Assembly (NCBI RefSeq): GCF_015163075.1
Contig: NZ_JADDXU010000025.1
Span: 59,920 to 123,919, forward strand
Length of the DNA stretch: 64,000 bases
From: Streptomyces justiciae
Lineage (GTDB): Bacteria > Actinomycetota > Actinomycetes > Streptomycetales > Streptomycetaceae
Direction of reading: 5' to 3'
Below, piece after piece: positions 58,690 to 64,000 of this stretch. Under the pieces are notes generated by a model. That model was not told the origin of the DNA. It worked only from the letters and a program-made list of their open reading frames with translations, and did no database searches. Each line of letters starts with the position of its first letter. Position 1 is the first letter of the stretch. Position numbers and translations under genes: made by a program.

Positions 58690-59145
58690 TTTCGAATCTC
58701 CCCGTAACGCTCTCGGAATGCCATGAACACGAGCACGGCAGCACGGACCCCCAAGAGAAGAACCGTCACTGCAAGCCATGCCACGGCCACTCCAACGCGC
58801 CCTCCATGCGCCGGGTAGCGCAGAGGAGCGCCGATTCACACCCCCCAATGAACGTTCGAACACCCATGCTTTCAATCCCTCACAAGACGGGTGTGCAGTA
58901 CTACGTACCAAGGCCCGGTCACGAATTGAGGGGGTCCGTATACGTACGGAAGAGCAATTCCCGTTCTCGCGTTTCCCTGTGGCGGCCCTACGTATACGGG
59001 TGGTTATCAGGCACGAATTCGGTTCTTTCACTTGAACGAGTGAGGCAGTTGGACGCCGGACGGGTCGAACGGCAGCATGGCCGCCGTCGGCCGCCCGGCC
59101 GCCAGGTCCTCGGTGCCTCGTCGCACCCCATATCAGGAGTTTTCA
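58690..59145. other. Intergenic region between STAND ATPase and mscL
   Basis: About 455 bases with no supported gene and lower GC than its surroundings. It holds CCGTATACGTA at 58936-58946 and the same 11 bases inverted at 58989-58999, 53 bp apart start to start (about five helical turns); the first copy also belongs to a local dyad CCGTA-TACG-TACGG. Promoters for both divergent genes must lie here. Nothing else recognised. Confidence 0.5.
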
Positions 59146-59592
59146 GTGCTCAAGGGTTTCCGTTCGTTCCTGCTGCGCGGCAATGTCGTCGATCTGGCGG
59201 TCGGCATCGTCATCGGTGCCGCGTTCACCGCTGTCGTCACCGGATTCGTCACCGCGTTCCTCACGCCGCTGATCGGTGTGGCGACCGGCGCGGTCGGCGA
59301 CTTCAGCAAGCAGGAATTCACCGTCGCCGGGACCTCTTTCCCCTACGGAGCCTTCCTGAACGCCCTGATCAGTTTCCTGCTGGTCGCCGCCGTGATCTAT
59401 TTCGCCGTCGTGCTCCCCGTGGGCCGGCTCCAGGAGCGTTTCAACCCGGTCAAGGACCAGCCGGTCGCCAAGGTCGACTGCCCGGACTGCCTGAGCACCG
59501 TGCCCGCGGCGGCGGTCCGCTGCGCCTTCTGCACCGCCGAACTCGCGGGCCGTCCCGGGTTCCCCGCGCAGGCAACCGCGTCCGTCGGCTGA
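59146..59592 (+). CDS. mscL: Large-conductance mechanosensitive channel MscL with C-terminal zinc ribbon
   Basis: 148 residues from GTG 59146, AGGAG upstream. MscL core: FRSFLLRGNVVDLAVGIVIG (N-terminal helix and TM1) through TPLIGVATGAV, then TM2 FLNALISFLLVAAVIYFAVV. After the usual C-terminal helix a short ribbon DCPDCLSTVPAAAVRCAFC is added with two CxxC pairs (Cys112/115, Cys126/129), which should bind zinc. The channel opens on hypo-osmotic shock to release solutes. The ribbon is absent from E. coli MscL but seen in some actinobacterial copies. It ends before a hairpin. Confidence 0.93.
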   Translation: MLKGFRSFLLRGNVVDLAVGIVIGAAFTAVVTGFVTAFLTPLIGVATGAVGDFSKQEFTVAGTSFPYGAFLNALISFLLVAAVIYFAVVLPVGRLQERFNPVKDQPVAKVDCPDCLSTVPAAAVRCAFCTAELAGRPGFPAQATASVG

Positions 59593-59623
59593 CCGACACA
59601 CCTCTCGTCGGCGCAGTACCCGT

Positions 59624-59645
59624 GTCTCCTCCTTGAGGAGGAGAC
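59624..59645 (+). terminator. Hairpin after mscL
   Basis: Perfect 9-bp stem GTCTCCTCC-TTGA-GGAGGAGAC, 32 bases after the stop. Confidence 0.7.
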
Positions 59646-59766
59646 GAGCGAGCCGCCTTGGTGCCCTCGTATCAAGCGCAAGTGCGGACAGCCGCACGAT
59701 GCTCCGGCACCCCCGGTCCGGCCAGGCTGGTGACACATTCCGAACCAGACCTGGAGACCCGTTTCC

Positions 59767-61974
59767 GTGGCTACCTTGCTCTACCGGCTGGGCCGAACCG
59801 CCTTCCGGCGTCGCTGGCTTGTGACTCTGTTGTGGGCGGTGATCCTCGGCGCGGTCGGCGTCGGTGCCGCCAAGGCGCCGGCCGCCTCCGACAGCGGTAC
59901 GTCCTTCATGCCCGGCATCGAGGCGCAGAAGGCCTTCGACCTGATCGGCGAGCGCTTCCCGGGCTCGTCCGCGAACGGGGCGAACGCGCGGATCGTGTTC
60001 GTCGCCCCCGACGGTGAGAAGGTGACGGCCGCCGGCAACCGGGCCGCCATCGGCGCCTTCGTCAAGGAGGCCGCGGCCGCGCCTCAGATCTCCGGCGCCG
60101 TCGACCCGTTCGCCGCGAAGGCGGTGAGCAAGGACGGCTCGACCGCGTACGCGACCGTCAACTACAAGGTCGAGGCCGACGACCTCACCGACGCCGACAA
60201 GGCGGTGCTGGAGAAGGCCGTCGACCAGGCCCGCGACTCCGGGCTCACGGTCGAGGTCGGCGGCACCGCGCTCGCCGAGCAGCCGGCGGCGGGCGGCTCG
60301 TCGGAGGCGATCGGCATCGTCCTGGCCGCGGTGGTCCTGCTGATCACGTTCGGGTCCCTGGCAGCGGCGGGACTCCCGCTGCTGACCGCCGTCATCGGCG
60401 TCGGGATCAGCATGGCGGGCATCATGGCGCTGGGCAGCGTCTTCGGGCTGTCCATGACCACCGGGACCCTCGCCTCGATGCTCGGACTCGCGGTCGGCAT
60501 CGACTACGCCCTGTTCGTGGTCTCGCGGTATCGGGAGGAGCGTGCGAACGGGCACGAGCCGCGTGAGGCGGCCGGTCTGGCCGTCGGCACGGCCGGCTCC
60601 GCCGTCGTCTTCGCCGGACTCACCGTGGTCATCGCGCTCGCGGGCCTGTCCGTGGTCGGCGTGCCGATGCTGACGAAGATGGGCCTGTGCGCGGCGGGCG
60701 CGGTGATCGTCGCCGTGCTGATCGCCCTCACCCTGGTCCCGGCCCTGCTCGGCATGTGGCCCAACGCCGTGCTCTCCCGCGCCACCCGCAAGCGCGGCCG
60801 TGCCACCACAGCGGCGGACAACGGCGGTACGCGCTGGGCCCGCTTCGTGCTGCGCCGCCCGGTCGCCGTGCTCGTGACGTCCGTCGTCGGCCTCGGCGCC
60901 CTCGCCCTGCCCGTCGCCCAGCTGGACATGGGGATGCCGGGCGCCGAGTCCAAGCCGGTCTCCTCGACCGAGCGGCGTGCCTACGACGCCCTCGCGCAGG
61001 GCTTCGGCGCAGGCTTCAACGGTCCCCTGACGATCGTGGTCGACGCCCGGGGTGCGGACGACCCCAAGGCGGCCGCGGCCGGGATCGCCCAGGAGATCGG
61101 TGCCACGCACGGGGTGGTGTCCGTCTCGCCCGCACGGTTCAACCCGGCCGGTGACACGGCCCTGTTCTCCGCGGTACCGGCCACCGGCCCGAACGACGAG
61201 AAGACCCAGGACCTCGTCCACAGCATCCGCGCGGAACGCGCCGCTCTGGAGCGGGAGACGGGCGCTACGTTCAAGGTCACCGGCAGCACCGCGATGGACA
61301 TCGACGTCGCCCAGGCCCTCCAGGCCGCCCTCGTGCCCTACCTGGCCGTGATCATCGGCCTGGCCCTGGTGCTGCTGCTCGTCGTCTTCCGTTCCGTGCT
61401 CGTCCCCGTCAAGGCCGCCTTCGGCTTCCTGCTGAGCGTGCTCGCCGCCCTCGGCTCGGTGGTCGCCGTCTTCCAGTGGGGCTGGGGCGCGGGACTGCTC
61501 GGCGTGGAGCAGCCGGGTCCGATCATGAGCCTGATGCCGATCTTCCTGGTGGGCATCGTCTTCGGCCTCGCCATGGATTACGAGGTCTTCCTCGTCGCCC
61601 GGATGCGGGAGGCCTACGTCCACGGCGACCGGGCGCCCCAGGCGGTCGTCACCGGCTTCCGGCACAGCGCACGGGTCGTCAGCGCCGCGGCCGTCATCAT
61701 GATCGCCGTATTCTCCGGGTTCGTGGGCGCCGCCGAGTCGATGATCAAGACGATCGGCTTCGGACTGGCCGTCGCGGTGCTGTTCGACGCGTTCGTCGTC
61801 CGCATGGCGCTCGTGCCGGCGGTGCTGGCGCTGCTGGGCGACAAGGCGTGGTGGCTGCCGAAGTGGCTCGACCGGCTGCTGCCCCGCGTCGACGTCGAGG
61901 GCAGCGGCCTGGCCAGGACGCGCCCGCAGGCTGTCGACGAGCAGCCCGTGTCGCCTGATCCGGTCCGCGTCTGA
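59767..61974 (+). CDS. MMPL-family (RND superfamily) transporter, second copy
   Basis: 735 residues from GTG 59767. Same overall plan as the MMPL protein at 9.8 kb (two halves, each with a large extracytoplasmic loop): LASMLGLAVGIDYALFVVSR in the first half and FLVGIVFGLAMDYEVFLVAR in the second, both with the Asp-Tyr pair. It ends GSGLARTRPQAVDEQPVSPD, a disordered tail. Relatives (ActII-3, SCO MMPL proteins) export antibiotics or lipids. A two-component system starts 89 bases later in the same direction and may respond to the same envelope signal. Confidence 0.93.
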   Translation: MATLLYRLGRTAFRRRWLVTLLWAVILGAVGVGAAKAPAASDSGTSFMPGIEAQKAFDLIGERFPGSSANGANARIVFVAPDGEKVTAAGNRAAIGAFVKEAAAAPQISGAVDPFAAKAVSKDGSTAYATVNYKVEADDLTDADKAVLEKAVDQARDSGLTVEVGGTALAEQPAAGGSSEAIGIVLAAVVLLITFGSLAAAGLPLLTAVIGVGISMAGIMALGSVFGLSMTTGTLASMLGLAVGIDYALFVVSRYREERANGHEPREAAGLAVGTAGSAVVFAGLTVVIALAGLSVVGVPMLTKMGLCAAGAVIVAVLIALTLVPALLGMWPNAVLSRATRKRGRATTAADNGGTRWARFVLRRPVAVLVTSVVGLGALALPVAQLDMGMPGAESKPVSSTERRAYDALAQGFGAGFNGPLTIVVDARGADDPKAAAAGIAQEIGATHGVVSVSPARFNPAGDTALFSAVPATGPNDEKTQDLVHSIRAERAALERETGATFKVTGSTAMDIDVAQALQAALVPYLAVIIGLALVLLLVVFRSVLVPVKAAFGFLLSVLAALGSVVAVFQWGWGAGLLGVEQPGPIMSLMPIFLVGIVFGLAMDYEVFLVARMREAYVHGDRAPQAVVTGFRHSARVVSAAAVIMIAVFSGFVGAAESMIKTIGFGLAVAVLFDAFVVRMALVPAVLALLGDKAWWLPKWLDRLLPRVDVEGSGLARTRPQAVDEQPVSPDPVRV

Positions 61975-62063
61975 GCGGTACGCCCGAGGCCGCGGCACCC
62001 ACCACCAGGGCGTCGCGGCCGGCCGTATGTGAGCATGACCTTCTTCCCCCACCTCGGAGCGCG

Positions 62064-63281
62064 ATGAACACAAGCTGGCAGCGCTGGGCAGCGGCTCGAC
62101 CCCGAGCCGCCGAGGCGGGGACGCTGGCCCTGCTGGCCGCGCTCACGATCAGCGGTGTCCTGGTCACCCGCGCGGTCATGTCCACTCCGCCTCTGTGGCC
62201 GGCCCTGGACCTGGCCCTCGTCGCCAGCGCCGCATTCCACTGGCGGCGCGTCCGGCCGCTGCCGGTGCTGGCCGTCACCCTGGTGTGTGCCATGGGCATC
62301 GGCGCGCTCGGCTATCTGCTGACGCCGCTGCTGATGGGACCGCTGCTGGCGGCGCAGTACTCCCTGAGCGTCCACTCCCCGCGCCGCACCACCTGGAACA
62401 GCGCGCTGGCCGCCGCCCTCGGCATGGTGGCCACCGGACTGTTCTTCCCGCCGTTCCACCGCTCGCCGGTCCTCTCCATCGTCAACCCGACGGCCTGGGT
62501 GCTGCTGGCCGCGGCTCTCGGCAGCTACATCCGGGTGCGCCGCGAGTACGCCGCCGCCCGCGCCGAACACGCCGCCCGGGAGCGGGAGGAGGAGGCCAGG
62601 CACCGGGTGTTCCAGGAACGGATGCGCATCGCCCGGGAGTTGCACGACGTGGTCGCCCACCACCTGACCCTCGCCGACGCCCAGGCCTCGACCGCCGCCC
62701 ATCTCGCGGCGACCCACCCCGAGCAGGCGCTGGACATCATCGGCAAGCTGCCCCAGACCACCTCCGCCGCCCTGCACGAACTCAAGGCCACGGTCGGGCT
62801 GCTGCGCCAGGACGCCGACCACGGCGACGACCTCGCCCCCGCGCCCGGCCTGCAAGATCTGCCCGAGCTCGTCGACGCGTGCGCGGCGGCCGGCCTGACG
62901 GTGACCGTCAGCGTCGAGGGCCAGGCACGCCGACTCACCCCGGTGCTCGACCTGACGGCGTACCGGATCGTCCAGGAGGCCCTCACCAACGTCAGCAAGC
63001 ATGCCGCCACCCCGGCCGCGCGAGTCCGCCTCGCCTACGCCCCGCACCGGCTGATGTTGAGCGTCACCAATGACGCGGCCCCCGGCGGCCCGTCGGAGAT
63101 CAGAGGGGGGTTCGGGCTGGTCACGATGCGCGAGCGGGCCACCGCCGTGGGCGGCACCTTCCACGCGGGCCGCCGCCCGCAGGGCGGCTTCGAGGTCACC
63201 TGCACCCTCCCGCTCGACGACCGCGAGGACAATCAAGAACACCACCGCGAAGACCGCCCTGCCGAAGGCCCCGCCCTATGA
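62064..63281 (+). CDS. Sensor histidine kinase, NarL-type (HisKA_3)
   Basis: 405 residues, GGAG upstream. N-terminal membrane part with about five helices (to residue 155), no large external loop, then a coiled coil, HisKA_3 with RIARELHDVVAHHLTLADAQ (phospho-acceptor His194), and an HATPase_c domain (YRIVQEALTNVSKHAATPA as N-box, GGFGLVTMRERATAVGG as G-box). Kinases with an intramembrane sensor often watch cell-envelope stress or lipids, which fits the MMPL gene just before. Its end overlaps the response regulator start by four bases. Confidence 0.93.
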   Translation: MNTSWQRWAAARPRAAEAGTLALLAALTISGVLVTRAVMSTPPLWPALDLALVASAAFHWRRVRPLPVLAVTLVCAMGIGALGYLLTPLLMGPLLAAQYSLSVHSPRRTTWNSALAAALGMVATGLFFPPFHRSPVLSIVNPTAWVLLAAALGSYIRVRREYAAARAEHAAREREEEARHRVFQERMRIARELHDVVAHHLTLADAQASTAAHLAATHPEQALDIIGKLPQTTSAALHELKATVGLLRQDADHGDDLAPAPGLQDLPELVDACAAAGLTVTVSVEGQARRLTPVLDLTAYRIVQEALTNVSKHAATPAARVRLAYAPHRLMLSVTNDAAPGGPSEIRGGFGLVTMRERATAVGGTFHAGRRPQGGFEVTCTLPLDDREDNQEHHREDRPAEGPAL

Positions 63282-63955
63282 CGATCCGCGTCCTGCTCGC
63301 CGACGACCAGGCGCTGCTGCGCGCCACCTTCCGCATCCTCATCGACTCCGTCGAGGACCTGACCGTCGTCGCCGAGGCCGCCGACGGTCAGGAGGCCGTC
63401 GACCTGGTGGCCGAGCACCGCCCCGACGTGGTGATCATGGACATCCGGATGCCGAACCTCGACGGGGTGTCCGCCACCGCCGCCATCTGCGCCCGGCCGG
63501 AACTCTCGGGGACCCACATCCTCGTCCTCACCACCTTCGAGAACGACGAGAACGTCGCCAAGGCCCTGCGGGCCGGCGCGAGCGGCTTCCTGGGCAAGGG
63601 CGTCAGCCCTGACGTCCTGCTGGCCGGCATCCGCACGGTCGCGGCCGGCGAGGCCCTCCTGTCGCCCGCCGCCACCCAGACTCTCGTCGCCCGCTTCCTG
63701 GCGACGCCCGACACCGACGACTTCCTCGCGCTCCCCGCCGCCGTCCAGGGCCTCACCGACCGCGAACGCGAGGTCGTGGCCCTGGCCGCGTACGGCAAGT
63801 CCAACGCCGAGATCGCCGACCAGTTGGTGGTGAGCCCGCTGACCGTACGCAGCCACATCCATCGCGCCATGACCAAACTGGACGCCCGCGACCGCGCCCA
63901 GCTGGTCGTCATCGCCTACCAGAGCGGCCTGGTGAAGCCGCGCCCGCACAGCTAG
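63278..63955 (+). CDS. Response regulator, NarL/LuxR type
   Basis: 225 residues. Receiver domain with Asp9/Asp10 in LLADDQALLR and phospho-acceptor Asp55 in VVIMDIRMPN; C-terminal LuxR helix-turn-helix LTDREREVVALAAYGKSNAE and SPLTVRSHIHRAMTKL. The ATG overlaps the kinase stop (ATGA), so it is the cognate partner. Probable targets include the MMPL gene upstream. Confidence 0.95.
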   Translation: MTIRVLLADDQALLRATFRILIDSVEDLTVVAEAADGQEAVDLVAEHRPDVVIMDIRMPNLDGVSATAAICARPELSGTHILVLTTFENDENVAKALRAGASGFLGKGVSPDVLLAGIRTVAAGEALLSPAATQTLVARFLATPDTDDFLALPAAVQGLTDREREVVALAAYGKSNAEIADQLVVSPLTVRSHIHRAMTKLDARDRAQLVVIAYQSGLVKPRPHS

Positions 63956-63956
63956 G

Positions 63957-63998
63957 TGTACTGCTCAGGGACGTTGGTCAACCTGGCTGGGCAGTACA
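63957..63998 (+). terminator. Hairpin after the two-component operon
   Basis: TGTACTGC at 63957-63964 pairs with GCAGTACA at 63991-63998, with further partial pairing inside (CAGG / CCTG). It follows the stop directly at the right window edge. Confidence 0.55.
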
Positions 63999-64000
63999 GC

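Noticed and set aside
58690..59031. N-terminal extension of the second STAND ATPase
   Set aside because: The added residues look non-coding and the GTG at 58689 has a good ribosome binding site at the right distance.
59143..62073. A 976-codon open frame antisense to the second MMPL gene
   Set aside because: It mirrors MMPL and mscL codons in a high-GC frame, is Gly/Asp/Arg/His-rich with no domain, and the plus-strand proteins are clearly real.
1..64000. CRISPR arrays, tRNA or rRNA genes, insertion sequences, attachment sites
   Set aside because: No direct-repeat array, no cloverleaf or rRNA segment, and no transposase or integrase frame was seen by reading; tRNAscan or an IS search could still find a small one.

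Overview
The window is high-GC actinobacterial DNA. The gene families point to Streptomyces or a close relative: a DUF5753 helix-turn-helix regulator with a DUF397 partner and an RsbW-like ATPase, an S-adenosyl methyltransferase of the Methyltransf_19 type, DUF6153-like small proteins, many GTG starts, and GTGA/ATGA overlaps. It reads as chromosomal accessory (arm-like) sequence. I see no rRNA, tRNA, CRISPR array, transposase or phage gene.

Layout. 0-9.6 kb: an imine-reductase-like gene cut by the window edge and its divergent HxlR regulator, a luciferase-like oxidoreductase, a DUF4246 protein, an OafA-type acyltransferase, a methyltransferase, a whiJ/abaA-like regulatory trio, and an ArsR-type regulator coupled to a membrane coiled-coil protein. 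9.7-21 kb: an MMPL transporter and PPOX protein, then a metal-linked island (ArsP-type permease, copper chaperone, DUF4396 protein, two DUF6153-like proteins) tied together by three TACCCC/GGGGTA operators; a cysteine-synthase-like enzyme with its MFS exporter and a TetR/MFS efflux pair sit among them. 21-22.6 kb: a tyrosinase overlapping a His-tailed partner gene.

24-43 kb is the most distinctive part, a catabolic island. It carries GcvT-PurU-FolD (one-carbon removal on tetrahydrofolate), a gamma-glutamyl-amine set (glutamine-synthetase-like ligase, PuuC-like aldehyde dehydrogenase, C26 gamma-glutamyl hydrolase, permease), two P450s with two [3Fe-4S]-type ferredoxins and one ferredoxin reductase, and a homoprotocatechuate meta-cleavage set (HpaD-, HpaE- and HpaG-like) with an acetoacetate-decarboxylase-family enzyme. 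Two paralogous TetR regulators and two repeated palindromes (TATCC-N4-GGATA, three copies; GTTTGG-N2-CCAAAC and variants, four copies) mark the promoters. My inference is a pathway for an O- or N-methylated aromatic amine: glutamylation, P450 oxidation, disposal of the methyl group through folate, then ring cleavage of a 3,4-dihydroxyphenylacetate-type intermediate.

43-64 kb: an MFS/MarR pair, a secreted beta-rich protein, a membrane metallophosphoesterase, an orphan P450, a CbrC-like protein, a sulfane-sulfur module (ArsR-rhodanese, MBL-rhodanese, MFS), a sigma-like protein with a C-terminal membrane helix, two convergent STAND ATPases (one with a LuxR domain, one with no DNA-binding domain), MscL with a C-terminal zinc ribbon, a second MMPL protein, and a two-component system. 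Strong GC hairpins separate most transcription units.
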